A stretch of 64,000 nt of DNA from Ancrocorticia sp052089425 (GTDB lineage Bacteria; Actinomycetota; Actinomycetes; Actinomycetales; Actinomycetaceae), in contig NZ_JBQCZW010000004.1 in NCBI RefSeq assembly GCF_052089425.1, positions 73,159 to 137,158 on the forward strand, given 5' to 3'. Of the stretch, positions 25,885-35,370 are shown in pieces. Both the position numbers and the translations under genes were made by a program. The first letter of the stretch is position 1. Every line of letters starts with the position of its first letter. The notes under the pieces are model-generated. The model worked only from the letters and a program-made list of their open reading frames with translations. It did not search any database and was not told where the DNA came from.

Positions 25885-27150
25885 TTATGCGCTTTGACCG
25901 GCCTTCTTCTTCGAACGGAGCACAAGCTTGGGCTCAGCGTTCGCGGTAACACATGCTTCCTCGAACACAGCTTCTTGTACGTCACTACGTGATGGTAGCT
26001 CGAACATCTGCTCGCTGAGCACCCGTTCCAGAATCGAACGCAATCCGCGCGCGCCGGTGCCGCGCGCCATGGCCTCATTGGCCATTGCCCGCAACGCCCC
26101 GTCCGTGAAGGTGAGCTTGACTCCGTCCAGCTCAAACATGCGCTCGTACTGCTTTACCAGAGCGTTGCGCGGCTCGGTGAGAATCTGGATCAGATCGTCC
26201 TCGGACAGTGCATCGACCGTGGCGATCACAGGAAGCCGGCCCACCAGTTCGGGGATCAGCCCGAACTTGTGAAGATCATCCGGGTTCACTTCGCTCAGCA
26301 CTTCTTCATCACTCACGTGGAGCGGGGCGCCGAATCCGATGCCGCGCCGCCCGGCACGCGAGGAGATGATTTCTTCAAGCCCAGCAAAGGCACCCGCGCA
26401 AATGAAAAGGATGTTGGAGGTGTCGATCTGGACGAACTCCTGCTGAGGGTGTTTGCGTCCGCCCTGCGGAGGGACGGAGGCAACCGTCCCCTCAATAATC
26501 TTGAGCAAGGCCTGCTGGACTCCCTCACCGGAGACGTCTCGGGTGATCGAGGGGTTCTCAGATTTACGCGTGATCTTATCGATCTCATCCACGTAGATGA
26601 TGCCCATCTCCGCACGCTTGACATCATCATCAGCGGCCTGAATGAGCTTGAGCAGGATGTTCTCCACATCCTCGCCAACATAGCCGGCCTCGGTCAGCGC
26701 AGTGGCATCGGCGATCGCGAAGGGCACGTCCAGCATGCGTGCGAGTGACTGCGCCAAGTAGGTCTTGCCCGTACCCGTTGGCCCAAGCAGCAGGATGTTC
26801 GCCTTGCCGATCTGCACGTCCTCATCCGAGTGGCGCTGGGGGCGCCCCTGAGCACGGATGCGCTTGTAGTGGTTGTACACCGCCACGGATAGGGTGCGCT
26901 TGGCTGCATTCTGCCCCACCACATATTCATCGAGGAATGAGTAGATCTCCGTGGGCTTGGGCAGCGAATCCAGAGAGAACGATGCTGCCTTCTCTTCTTC
27001 CAGTTCCTCCGCGATGATCTCGTTACAGAGCTCAACGCACTCCGTGCAGATGTACACGCCAGATCCAGTGATCAGCTTGCGGACCTGCCGTTGGCTCTTC
27101 TGACAGAACGAGCACTTGAGCATATCGGCGGCATCGGCCGTACGCGGCAT
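25885..27150 (-). CDS. clpX: ATP-dependent Clp protease ATP-binding subunit ClpX
   Basis: Hexameric AAA+ unfoldase feeding substrates to ClpP. The 421 residues contain the N-terminal four-Cys zinc domain (CSFC and CTEC, residues about 13-45), Walker A GPTGTGKT, Walker B IIYVDEIDKI, the IGF-type loop region and the C-terminal small AAA domain with sensor-2 GARGLRSI. Start is ATG 27150 with AGGAG just upstream; the frame runs on further but without a site. It stands 164 bp behind clpP2, with a hairpin terminator in between, so it may have both readthrough and its own promoter. Chorismate mutase follows. Confidence 0.97.
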   Translation of the reverse strand: MPRTADAADMLKCSFCQKSQRQVRKLITGSGVYICTECVELCNEIIAEELEEEKAASFSLDSLPKPTEIYSFLDEYVVGQNAAKRTLSVAVYNHYKRIRAQGRPQRHSDEDVQIGKANILLLGPTGTGKTYLAQSLARMLDVPFAIADATALTEAGYVGEDVENILLKLIQAADDDVKRAEMGIIYVDEIDKITRKSENPSITRDVSGEGVQQALLKIIEGTVASVPPQGGRKHPQQEFVQIDTSNILFICAGAFAGLEEIISSRAGRRGIGFGAPLHVSDEEVLSEVNPDDLHKFGLIPELVGRLPVIATVDALSEDDLIQILTEPRNALVKQYERMFELDGVKLTFTDGALRAMANEAMARGTGARGLRSILERVLSEQMFELPSRSDVQEAVFEEACVTANAEPKLVLRSKKKAGQSA

Positions 27151-27277
27151 AAGGACTCCTCGGTTGCGTTCATGGTGCGGTGTTTTGCGAACCACCACCT
27201 ATTTCACACCATCATCGCCCCCACGTCACGCACCCACGCCTAACTTCACCTGACAGCTCAGCATAGGGACAAGAATA

Positions 27278-27295
27278 CCCCCGATCTCTCGGGGG
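27278..27295 (-). terminator. Hairpin terminator between clpP2 and clpX
   Basis: On the minus strand CCCCCGA-GAGA-TCGGGGG (27295-27278) is followed by TATTCTTG. It lies 19 bases after the clpP2 stop... read in the minus direction it precedes the clpP2 end, so its placement is within the clpX-to-clpP2 interval: transcripts coming from clpX do not pass it, because clpP2 lies to the right. It ends transcripts of clpP1-clpP2 before clpX. Confidence 0.7.
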
Positions 27296-27313
27296 CATTC
27301 TCATCAGCATGTG

Positions 27314-27982
27314 CTAGTTCTGTGGCTGAATCTTGCGGGAAACAAGAACTTGATCCACGAGGCCGTATTCCTTAGCAGCCGCGGCGGTCAAGATCTTGTC
27401 ACGCTGAATATCGTTGGCGACTTCTTCTGCCGTCTTCTTGCCCTCGGTGTGGAAGGCAAGAGTGCTGCACAGCCAGTCCGTCATACGATCCAGCTCATCT
27501 GCCACGATCGCGATGTCGGAAGCCTGACCTTGCATTCCCTCCATAGCGGGCTGATGGATCAGCACTCGCGCGTTGGGAAGGGCAAGCCTGCGACCCGGGG
27601 CTCCGGCGGCCAGAAGCACAGCTGCAGCAGAAGCCGCCTGACCCAAGCACACGGTCTGGATCTCTGGCTTGATGTACTGCATCGTGTCGTAAATCGCCGT
27701 CAATGCGGTGAAAGAACCGCCGGGCGAATTGATGTACATGGTGATCGGAGAATCGGGATCCTGTGACTCCAGAACGAGGAGCTGAGCCATCACATCGTCT
27801 GCTGAGGCATCATCCACCTGGACACCCAAGAAGATGATGCGATCCTCGAACAGCTTCGCGTAGGGGTCCTGACGCTTGTAGCCGTAGGGCGTGCGCTCTT
27901 CGAAGTTCGGCAGAACGTAGCGCGATGATGGCATCTGGCCGGCGCTTCCGCCCGGCATTTGTGCATTGAGATTCATGTTCAT
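27314..27982 (-). CDS. clpP2: ClpP peptidase subunit 2
   Basis: Proteolytic subunit of the ClpP1P2 tetradecamer. Catalytic triad: Ser118 in GQAASAAA, His143 in LIHQP and Asp195 in DIQRDK. Length 222, longer at the N-terminus than ClpP1, as usual for actinobacterial ClpP2. ATG 27982 has GGAGGAG nine bases upstream, inside the end of clpP1, so translation is coupled to clpP1. In this group both ClpP proteins are needed for an active mixed-ring protease that acts with ClpX or ClpC1. Confidence 0.96.
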   Translation of the reverse strand: MNMNLNAQMPGGSAGQMPSSRYVLPNFEERTPYGYKRQDPYAKLFEDRIIFLGVQVDDASADDVMAQLLVLESQDPDSPITMYINSPGGSFTALTAIYDTMQYIKPEIQTVCLGQAASAAAVLLAAGAPGRRLALPNARVLIHQPAMEGMQGQASDIAIVADELDRMTDWLCSTLAFHTEGKKTAEEVANDIQRDKILTAAAAKEYGLVDQVLVSRKIQPQN

Positions 27983-27988
27983 CTGCGC

Positions 27989-28606
27989 TTACTCCTCCGT
28001 GGATCCGAGATTAAGCGAGGAAGCATTCGCGATGATGTTATCCACGAACCCGTACTCCAACGCTTCCTGAGCCGTGAACCAACGGTCACGATCCGAATCG
28101 GTGATGATCTGCTCCACGGTCTTGCCCGTGTTGGCAGCAGTGATAGCGGAAAGCTCCTTCTTCATTCCCAGAATGAGATCCGCGTTAATCCTGATATCGA
28201 TGGCCGATCCGCCGGCGCCACCGGAGGGCTGATGCATAAGGACGCGGGTATGAGGGGTCAAGAAACGCTTGCCCTTGGCGCCCGCGCTCAGCAGGAACTG
28301 CCCCATGGAGGCGCACATGCCCATTCCAACGGTCACAACGTTCGGCCCCACGTACTGCATGGTGTCGTAGATGGCCATGCCCGCGGTAACCGATCCGCCG
28401 GGAGAGTTGATGTATAGGAAAATATCCTTCTCTGGATCCTCTGCGGCCAGCAGCATGAGCTGGGCACAGATGACGTTCGCGTTATCGTCACGAACCTCAG
28501 ATCCGAGCCAGATGATTCGCTCCTTCAGGAGCCGGTTGTAAACGGCATCGCCGAGGGCAAGGCCCTGATCCCTGCCATCGCCTGCCAACTGTGGCGTGGT
28601 GCTCAC
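27989..28606 (-). CDS. clpP1: ClpP peptidase subunit 1
   Basis: First gene of the clpP1-clpP2 pair, 205 residues. Triad: Ser100 in GMCASMGQF, His125 in LMHQP, Asp174 in SDRDRW. GTG start with GGAAGGA about six bases upstream. The 216-bp space to tig holds the tig terminator and a ClgR-like box about 120 bp upstream of the start, suggesting stress induction by ClgR, the usual actinobacterial regulator of clpP. The ring it forms with ClpP2 degrades ssrA-tagged and misfolded proteins. Confidence 0.96.
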   Translation of the reverse strand: MSTTPQLAGDGRDQGLALGDAVYNRLLKERIIWLGSEVRDDNANVICAQLMLLAAEDPEKDIFLYINSPGGSVTAGMAIYDTMQYVGPNVVTVGMGMCASMGQFLLSAGAKGKRFLTPHTRVLMHQPSGGAGGSAIDIRINADLILGMKKELSAITAANTGKTVEQIITDSDRDRWFTAQEALEYGFVDNIIANASSLNLGSTEE

Positions 28607-28721
28607 TTGGTGTCCTTCCTAATCCGGAACCTTCCGGGTTGCTCCGAGGCAACCCCCGGACTATTACATCCAAAACCTTATCGCGTGGCACAGTCCCTTT
28701 CACGGCTTAAGGCACTCTTTT

Positions 28722-28732
28722 CGCTTTGGGCA
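28722..28732 (-). promoter_or_regulatory. Candidate ClgR box upstream of clpP1
   Basis: Minus-strand TGCCCAAAGCG differs by one base from the core I remember for corynebacterial ClgR sites (CGCYNANRGCG). It lies about 116-126 bp before the clpP1 start. A single weak match, supported mainly by gene context. Confidence 0.35.
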
Positions 28733-28770
28733 CGAAGCCGAACGCCCAACCCGCAGAAAGCCCACAGAAA

Positions 28771-28798
28771 AGGGGCCCACACGTGAGTGCGAGCCCCT
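28771..28798 (-). terminator. Intrinsic terminator of tig
   Basis: Minus-strand AGGGGC...GCCCCT stem with an inner CAC/GTG pairing, followed by TTTTCTG. It begins 25 bp beyond the tig stop codon. Confidence 0.8.
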
Positions 28799-28822
28799 GT
28801 CCTAGGAAACCTTGCGAAGCGC

Positions 28823-30343
28823 TTACGCCTCCAGCTTGGCGATCAGGCTCTTGCGGGCCTTGCCTGCCTTCTCGGCCTCGAGGATACGAGTGCGCTCGGC
28901 CTCGTCAACGCTTGCTGCGTAATCGAGAACCTCGTTGACCTTGGCGGTCGAGGGATCGAACAGCTCGGCAGCCTCAGAGGACGGCGCGTCCTTCTCGGCA
29001 GTCTGTGCGGTGGGAGCGGCAGCCTTGGCGGGCTGTGCGCTGAAGTCTGGGGTTTCTTCGCCCTCGGGGGCCTCCCCAACCACGGCGGTCACGTCCAGCT
29101 CATTGCCTTCGGAATCCACAACCTTGGCCAAACGCAGGGCCGAAATGAGGGCCTTACCGCGGGTCAGCTCGCCGGCGAATGCGCCGATCTGGTTGGTCTG
29201 AGCGGCAGCCTGAATGAACTGGTTCGGATCCATGCCGTAGGCCTGAGCCTGCTCCATCATGAAGCTGAACAGTTCATTCTGATCGGGCTGAACCTTGAAC
29301 ATCTCGGACAGCTTGTCCAGCATCATCTGATCGCGCAGGGCGGTCTCGATATCTCCGCGGACTTCCTCGCCGTGAGGATCGTCCGCTTCCTTACCCTCTT
29401 GCTCAAGGTGGTTGGCCAGTTCGTCTTCCACCACGGAGGCGGGAAGTGGGAACTGGACTTCTTCGCGCAGCGTCTCCAGAAGCTGATCGCGGGCGGCGTA
29501 CACCTGGTTGGTGCTCTTGTCCTTGGCAACCTGCTCACGCAGATCATCCTTGAGCTCATCGATGGTGTCGAACTCGGAGGCGAGCTGAGCGAAATCATCG
29601 TCCGCCTCTGGCAGCTCCTGCTCCTGAACGTTCTCCACGGTCACGGTGACGTCGCCTTCTTCGCCCTCGTGCTCGCCACCGGCGATCTTGGAGGTGAAGT
29701 TGGTGGTTTCGCCAGCGGACATACCAACGAGCGCCTCGTCGATGCCGTCCAGCATCGTGCCGGAGCCGATCTGGTAGGAAACGCCGGAGACGGAATCGAT
29801 TTCTTCCCCGTCAACCTCAGCGGTCATATCGATGGTCACGAAATCGCCATCGGCTGCCTTGCGCTCAACATCGGTGAGTGTGCCAAAACGTTCGCGCAGG
29901 GAGGTCAGGCGCTCTTCGGTATCCTCATCGCTGACCTCGACAGAATCAACGTTCAGGGTGATTCCGGCGGGATCGGGGATCACGATTTCGGGGCGAACTT
30001 CCACGGTCACCGCGAACACGAGGTCAGACTTGTCATCGCGCTCAACCGGCACTGCCGTCACGTCCACCTCAGGGCGGGACATCGGCACGAGTTCGTTATC
30101 CTTGACCGCTTCGGAGTAGTAGCCGTCTAGTGAGTTGTTGACGGCATCCTCGACGATCGCGCCGCGGCCAATCTGGGCCTCGAGCACGCGGGACGGAATG
30201 TGGCCCTTACGGAAGCCGGGGATGTTGATCTGCTTGCCGATTTCCTTGGCGGAACGATCGATAGCAGGCTGAAACTCCTCGAACGGCACCTCAATGGTCA
30301 CCTTGACCTTGGTGGGCTCGAGAATCTCGACGGAGCTCTTCAC
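28823..30343 (-). CDS. tig: Trigger factor (ribosome-associated chaperone)
   Basis: Binds nascent chains at the ribosome exit. 506 residues: N-terminal ribosome-binding domain with GFRKGHIPSRV (usually GFRKGKxP), a central FKBP-like prolyl isomerase domain (about residues 150-245, DFVTIDMTAEVDG) and a C-terminal helical chaperone domain. A long extension rich in Ala, Glu and Ser (from about residue 430) closes the protein, as in other actinobacteria. I place the start at GTG 30343 with GGAGAAA upstream; the frame is open a further 32 codons without a binding site. Upstream of clpP1P2 on the same strand, a classical cluster, but separated from it by a terminator. Confidence 0.95.
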   Translation of the reverse strand: MKSSVEILEPTKVKVTIEVPFEEFQPAIDRSAKEIGKQINIPGFRKGHIPSRVLEAQIGRGAIVEDAVNNSLDGYYSEAVKDNELVPMSRPEVDVTAVPVERDDKSDLVFAVTVEVRPEIVIPDPAGITLNVDSVEVSDEDTEERLTSLRERFGTLTDVERKAADGDFVTIDMTAEVDGEEIDSVSGVSYQIGSGTMLDGIDEALVGMSAGETTNFTSKIAGGEHEGEEGDVTVTVENVQEQELPEADDDFAQLASEFDTIDELKDDLREQVAKDKSTNQVYAARDQLLETLREEVQFPLPASVVEDELANHLEQEGKEADDPHGEEVRGDIETALRDQMMLDKLSEMFKVQPDQNELFSFMMEQAQAYGMDPNQFIQAAAQTNQIGAFAGELTRGKALISALRLAKVVDSEGNELDVTAVVGEAPEGEETPDFSAQPAKAAAPTAQTAEKDAPSSEAAELFDPSTAKVNEVLDYAASVDEAERTRILEAEKAGKARKSLIAKLEA

Positions 30344-30496
30344 AGGGGTTTCTCCACTCAGTTGAGAAGGGGCGGCTTGGCCACCCGGACGTATTCGGGG
30401 GATGCCAACGGCATCCATTATTTCGCGGGCGCCGCACACAGGGTGCGCGCATACCGGTCAATCCTACGCCAGTTCGTGGGTTTACCGCGATTCGAA

Positions 30497-30514
30497 TGTG
30501 CGAGAGAGCGCACA
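30497..30514. repeat. Short hairpin upstream of tig and the ABC exporter
   Basis: TGTGCG-agagag-CGCACA, a perfect 6-bp inverted repeat in the 322-bp divergent space between tig and the exporter operon. The rest of this space holds one copy of the TCGTCGTCG motif (30554-30567) and no gene that I can support. Confidence 0.45.
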
Positions 30515-30665
30515 CATCTAGTGGGTTTCCGGCTTGGAACCTGGGAGGCAGGCTTCGCCGTCGTCGTAAATACAACCATAACCCATATCACAATTCTGGG
30601 ATCCTGACATGGGTCCTAGAGCTGTGTATTCTTTCAACTCGCCCCTTCGAGCCCTGAGGATTCTT

Positions 30666-32396
30666 ATGCTCTGGACCCTTGTCCGAAAATATACAAAACC
30701 GTATGTTTCACTCATTGTATTAGCCATTCTCCTGCAACTGGCCTCCACCTTGGCCACGCTCTACTTGCCCAGCCTCAACGCCCGAATCATTGATGAAGGC
30801 GTTGTTGAGGGTGATACCGAGTTCATTTGGAGGGTAGGTGGTCTCATGCTGGCCGTTGCCTTTGGTCAGGTGGCCAGCGCCGTCCTTGCCGTCTGGTGCG
30901 GTGCGCGCGTTGCGATGGCGACCGGGCGTGATATGCGCAGCGGCATTTACCAGAGAGTCGATTCCTTTTCCGCTAACGATGTTTCTCGCTTCGGTGCTGC
31001 AACGCTCATCACGCGCGGCACCAATGACATCCAGCAGGTCCAACTCGTTATCCTCATGGGCCTGAATTTCATGGTCATGGTGCCCATTATGTCCATCGGC
31101 GGGATCGTCATGGCAGTGCGGGAGGATCCGGGCCTCTCGTGGCTGGTCTGGGTATCCGTACCTGTGCTCCTCCTTATTGTTGGGCTGCTGGTGCGCCTGC
31201 TGATGCCGCTATTCACGCGGATGCAAGACAACATCGATTCGATCAACGGGGTGATGCGCGAACAGATCATGGGGATCCGTGTGGTTCGGGCTTTCGTCCG
31301 GGAGAATCACGAGACTAGGCGTTTCACTGATGCCAACGCGGTTCTCACTGATACGTCCGTACGGATTGGGCGGCTCTTTATCCTCATGGGCCCCATCATT
31401 ACCATGATCCTCCATCTTGCAACCGCTGCCGTCCTGTGGTTTGGCGGGCATCGAGTAGACCAGGGTCTCATTCAAGTAGGCTCGCTCACCGCGTTCATGC
31501 AGTACCTGCTCCAAATTCTAGTGGCCGTCATGATGGGCACGTTCATGTTCATGATGTTCCCCCGCGCTGTCGTGTGTGCGCGCCGTATAGGCGAAGTGCT
31601 GGACACCAGCAGCTCAATGACGGAACCAGAAACGCCGGTCGAGCTGAAAAATCCCCGAGGGACGGTGGAGTTCCGTCGAGTCTCCTTCGCTTATCCGGGG
31701 GCCGAGGCACCCGTGCTGGATGCGCTTAGCTTCACGGTGGAAGCCGGCACAACCACCGCCATCATTGGTGCCACCGGCTCAGGCAAGTCCACGTTGGTTA
31801 ACCTCATCCCAAGACTGCAAGATGCCACGTCTGGCGAAGTGGTTCTTGACGGTTCTCACGTCAGAGCTCTCAGCAGGGCTACCATCACCGAATCCGTGGG
31901 ATTCGTGCCGCAGCGCCCCTATCTGTTCTCTGGCACCGTGCGGTCAAACCTCCAGTTCGGAGCTCCCAGCGCCACCAGTGACGAGATGTGGCACGCCCTC
32001 GAGACGGCTCAAGCCGCAGAATTTGTTCGCGAGCAAGGCGGCCTCGACTATGCGATCTCTCAGGGTGGCACCAACGTTTCCGGCGGCCAACGCCAGCGCC
32101 TGTGCATTGCCCGCGCGCTGGTGAGCCGGCCACGCATCTATGTGTTTGACGATTCTTTCTCTGCCCTAGACGTGGCAACGGATGCACGATTGCGAGCCGC
32201 GCTGCCTACCTACACGGAGGGCGCCACCATAATCATCGTGGCCCAGCGTGTCTCCACCATCACAAGTGCGGACCAAATTCTCGTGCTAGATGACGGCGCA
32301 ATCACCGCGCGTGGCACCCACGAGCAGCTCCTAAAATCCTCCCCAACGTATCAGGAGATCGTGAATTCCCAGCTCAGCGAGGAGAATGCCGCATGA
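30666..32396 (+). CDS. Heterodimeric ABC exporter, subunit with altered Walker B
   Basis: Half-transporter of 576 residues: six membrane helices (residues about 15-310) then an ABC domain with Walker A GATGSGKST, signature NVSGGQRQRLCIARAL and Walker B IYVFDDSFSALD. The residue after Walker B is Asp where active enzymes have Glu, so its own ATP site is probably non-hydrolytic. ATG 30666 follows GAGGA. The stop overlaps the ATG of the second subunit by 4 bp. Such pairs (TmrAB, LmrCD, BmrCD type) export drugs, lipids or peptides; the substrate here is unknown. No regulator adjoins it. Confidence 0.93.
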   Translation: MLWTLVRKYTKPYVSLIVLAILLQLASTLATLYLPSLNARIIDEGVVEGDTEFIWRVGGLMLAVAFGQVASAVLAVWCGARVAMATGRDMRSGIYQRVDSFSANDVSRFGAATLITRGTNDIQQVQLVILMGLNFMVMVPIMSIGGIVMAVREDPGLSWLVWVSVPVLLLIVGLLVRLLMPLFTRMQDNIDSINGVMREQIMGIRVVRAFVRENHETRRFTDANAVLTDTSVRIGRLFILMGPIITMILHLATAAVLWFGGHRVDQGLIQVGSLTAFMQYLLQILVAVMMGTFMFMMFPRAVVCARRIGEVLDTSSSMTEPETPVELKNPRGTVEFRRVSFAYPGAEAPVLDALSFTVEAGTTTAIIGATGSGKSTLVNLIPRLQDATSGEVVLDGSHVRALSRATITESVGFVPQRPYLFSGTVRSNLQFGAPSATSDEMWHALETAQAAEFVREQGGLDYAISQGGTNVSGGQRQRLCIARALVSRPRIYVFDDSFSALDVATDARLRAALPTYTEGATIIIVAQRVSTITSADQILVLDDGAITARGTHEQLLKSSPTYQEIVNSQLSEENAA

Positions 32397-34393
32397 AAAA
32401 GACGAAACGTTCGGCTACTTCAGCTCCTTTGCCTTCCAATAACGAATCCTTAGCCTTGAGCGATTCCGAGATCTACGAGCTCTCCCAGAACGTCACCGAT
32501 TTCGAAGGCGGCCCACCCCGCAAGGCGAAGGCATTCTGGCCCTCAGCCATCCGCCTGTTCAAGACGTTCGGCGCGCACCCGATCGGAATGACATTCGTCT
32601 TCGCCATGATTCTCATCGCGGTCATCTTCAACGTCTGGGCCCCCAATGTTCTAGGCGACGCAATGAATGTCATCTTTGGCGGAGTTGTCTCAGCCCAGAT
32701 GCCTGAGAGTGCAACGGCCACTCAGGTCATCGAAGGCCTACGAGCTTCGGGCGAGGGACAAATCGCGGACATGCTTTCGGGCATGGAGTTTGTCCCGGGG
32801 GCTGGCATTGCGTTTGGCGAGCTGGCTCAGCTCATTGGAATTGTGCTGGGCATGTATGTGATCGCACAACTCTTCATGTGGCTTCAGGGCCGCCTCCTCA
32901 ATGACATCGTCATGAGAATCGTGTACCAGCTCCGCCAAGATATTGAGCGCAAGGTCAACCATCTCCCGCTCAAGTACTTCGATAAGCACCAACGCGGTGA
33001 TATCCTCTCGCGCACTACGAACGATGTGGATAATGTTCAGGCTGCCCTCCAGCAGGCATTCACAAGCTTGGTGTACTGCATCCTCACCGTCATCGGGATC
33101 GTTGTGATGATGTTCTATCTATCGTGGCAGATGGCGCTCATCGCCCTCATCGCGCTGCCGCTTTCCGGGCTGGTTGTGGGAATCGTTGGAACGAAATCAC
33201 AGAAGCTCTTTGCGGACCAGTGGCGCAACACCGGGCGATTGAACGGAACCATCGAAGAATCCTTCACCGGTCACGAGATCATTACCGTTTTCGGACGCCA
33301 AGAACTCATGGGCGAACAGTTTAACGAACACAATGAGGCCCTCTATGAGGCCTCTTTCAAGGCGCAGTTCTACTCGGGCATGATCATGCCGATCATGCAG
33401 TGGGTCAGCCAACTCGGCTATGTGGGGATCGCGGTTGTTGGAGCCCTTCGTGTGGCCACTGGAACGATGACACTCGGCGCCGTCACAGCCTTCATCCAGT
33501 ACTCCCGAGAGTTCAACCAGCCGCTGGGCGAGGTAGCGTCCATGGCAAACATGCTGATCTCAGGGGTTGCCTCCGCCGAACGCATCTTTGAGCTACTGGA
33601 CGCAGAGGAAGAAGAGCCTGATCCTCAGAATGCTGCGACGCTTGCTACACCCGTTCGCGGCAAGGTCGAGTTCATGGACGTTGACTTCTCCTACTCCCCC
33701 GACCGGCCTCTCATCGAAAACCTCTCGCTCAAGGTATTGGCAGGCCAAACGATCGCCATCGTTGGCCCCACGGGCGCGGGTAAAACCACCCTTGTCAACC
33801 TCATCATGCGCTTCTACGAGGTCAATGGGGGAGGCATCTTCATCGATGATGTTGATACTCAAACTATTCGCCGTTCCGTACTTCGAAGTCAGATTGGTAT
33901 GGTTCTTCAAGATGCGGTTCTCTTTGAGGGCACTATCATGGAAAACATCCGTTATGGACGCTTGGATGCAACGGACGATGAAGTGCTCGCTGCCGCCAAT
34001 GCTACCTACGTTGATCGCTTCGTACGATCGCTACCCGATGGCTATCAGACCGTTATTAACGGTGAGGCGTCTAACATTTCAGCCGGGGAGCGGCAGCTCG
34101 TCACCATCGCCCGCGCATTCTTGGCAGAACCGTCACTCCTCATCCTTGATGAGGCAACCTCCTCGGTGGATACCCGCACCGAAGTGCTGGTTCAAGAGGC
34201 CATGGCGGCGCTGCGCGCTGACCGAACTTCGTTTGTTATTGCGCATCGGCTCTCCACAATTCGCGATGCTCATGCAATCCTCGTCATGGAAGATGGCGGC
34301 ATCGTGGAGCAAGGCAGCCACGATGAACTCATGAAGCGCCAGGGCGCTTATTACCGCCTCTTCATGTCACAGTTTGCTGGGACTTCGGAGTAG
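32393..34393 (+). CDS. Heterodimeric ABC exporter, catalytic subunit
   Basis: Second half-transporter, 666 residues. An N-terminal cytoplasmic extension (about 45 residues) precedes six membrane helices; a roughly 45-residue external insertion follows helix 1 (VVSAQMPESATATQVIE region). ABC domain: Walker A GPTGAGKT, Walker B LLILDEATSSVD with the catalytic Glu intact, His switch IAHRLS, but a non-canonical signature NISAGERQLVTIARAF. With the partner's Asp, this makes one degenerate and one competent ATP site, the standard asymmetric design. ATG overlaps the first gene's stop (ATGA), so synthesis is coupled one-to-one. Confidence 0.93.
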   Translation: MKKTKRSATSAPLPSNNESLALSDSEIYELSQNVTDFEGGPPRKAKAFWPSAIRLFKTFGAHPIGMTFVFAMILIAVIFNVWAPNVLGDAMNVIFGGVVSAQMPESATATQVIEGLRASGEGQIADMLSGMEFVPGAGIAFGELAQLIGIVLGMYVIAQLFMWLQGRLLNDIVMRIVYQLRQDIERKVNHLPLKYFDKHQRGDILSRTTNDVDNVQAALQQAFTSLVYCILTVIGIVVMMFYLSWQMALIALIALPLSGLVVGIVGTKSQKLFADQWRNTGRLNGTIEESFTGHEIITVFGRQELMGEQFNEHNEALYEASFKAQFYSGMIMPIMQWVSQLGYVGIAVVGALRVATGTMTLGAVTAFIQYSREFNQPLGEVASMANMLISGVASAERIFELLDAEEEEPDPQNAATLATPVRGKVEFMDVDFSYSPDRPLIENLSLKVLAGQTIAIVGPTGAGKTTLVNLIMRFYEVNGGGIFIDDVDTQTIRRSVLRSQIGMVLQDAVLFEGTIMENIRYGRLDATDDEVLAAANATYVDRFVRSLPDGYQTVINGEASNISAGERQLVTIARAFLAEPSLLILDEATSSVDTRTEVLVQEAMAALRADRTSFVIAHRLSTIRDAHAILVMEDGGIVEQGSHDELMKRQGAYYRLFMSQFAGTSE

Positions 34394-34430
34394 TTCTTAC
34401 CGAGTTGACGAATCCAGCGGGATCTCCGCC

Positions 34431-34456
34431 GTCGTCGTTACTTTTTTAACGACGAC
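34431..34456. repeat. Perfect inverted repeat built on the CGT motif
   Basis: GTCGTCGTTA-CTTTTT-TAACGACGAC, a 10-bp perfect stem in the space between the converging ABC exporter and EamA genes. It may act as a two-way terminator, although the T-run is in the loop rather than after the stem. Confidence 0.55.
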
Positions 34457-34471
34457 GAATTCCTACAAACC

Positions 34472-35332
34472 CTACGCAACCGCAATCAACGCAATGCCTG
34501 TGGCTACAACTCCCGCTCCCACAATTCTGCGGAGAGGATCAGGTTCCTTGTATACCCACCAGGCGAGCAGGGCGCCGATGACGATCGAGGACTCCCGGAC
34601 GGGGGCAACCAGCGCCACCGAGGTGGTCTGCATAACGAATAGGACGGTCACGTAGGCTGCGGGCGAGAGAGTGCCGGCGATCAGGACTTCGCGGCGGTCG
34701 CGGCGCCACGTCTCGCGTACATCGTTGCGCCGGCGGATCACACCGGGCGCCATGAGGAGGGACTGGGCGATACAGGCGAGGCCGTAGTAAAGGATCGGCG
34801 GGTTCCCCAGTTCAGCCACCGAGTAATCGTCCCAGAGTGTATAGCCAGCGATCGCGACCCCCGTGGCAAGGCCGTATGCCAAGCCCACGCGCGGGTTTCC
34901 GCCGCGGAACAGATCCGCCCCCGTTACCACGAGGATCCCGCCGATGATCGCGATGCCGCCCGCCAGCGCCAACGGGGCGGGGCGATCCCCCAGAACCGTG
35001 ACCGCTACCACCACCGTGATGAGCGGCCCCGTACCACGTGCCACCGGGTACACGACGCCCAGATCGGCCTTGGAATACCCGGTCTGTAGCGTCATCGAAT
35101 ACGCGATGTGGATGATGCCGGAGATAGTCGCGGCGAAGAGGAGCTGGGGCGTCAGGAGGTGGCCTGCGCCGTTGCCGACGATCAGGCCGAGCGGTGTGCA
35201 AAGCAGCCCTGCCAGTGTGAAGTACATCCACACGAAAACGGTGGGCTGGCCCGAGGAATTTTTCGCCGCCATGTTCCAAACGGCGTGGCACACAGCCGCC
35301 GCCAACACGAGTGCCAAGGAGCCTATGGACAT
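34472..35332 (-). CDS. EamA/DMT-family transporter
   Basis: Ten-helix drug/metabolite transporter family protein of 286 residues in two EamA halves (about residues 5-135 and 150-280). The second half begins VGLAYGLATGVAIAGYTLWD and the first contains VYPVARGTGPLITVVVAVTVLGDR, both typical of RhaT/EamA permeases. Substrate unknown; family members export amino acids or metabolites. ATG 35332. It converges with the ABC exporter and lies 39 bp from tRNA-Gly, which is on the same strand upstream. Confidence 0.88.
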   Translation of the reverse strand: MSIGSLALVLAAAVCHAVWNMAAKNSSGQPTVFVWMYFTLAGLLCTPLGLIVGNGAGHLLTPQLLFAATISGIIHIAYSMTLQTGYSKADLGVVYPVARGTGPLITVVVAVTVLGDRPAPLALAGGIAIIGGILVVTGADLFRGGNPRVGLAYGLATGVAIAGYTLWDDYSVAELGNPPILYYGLACIAQSLLMAPGVIRRRNDVRETWRRDRREVLIAGTLSPAAYVTVLFVMQTTSVALVAPVRESSIVIGALLAWWVYKEPDPLRRIVGAGVVATGIALIAVA

Positions 35333-35370
35333 GGGGTGACCCTACCGAATTGAGGGTACAGAATCATAAG

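Noticed and set aside
28787..30130. Plus-strand ORF of 447 codons opposite tig
   Set aside because: Leu/Gly/His-rich mirror frame of the trigger factor gene.
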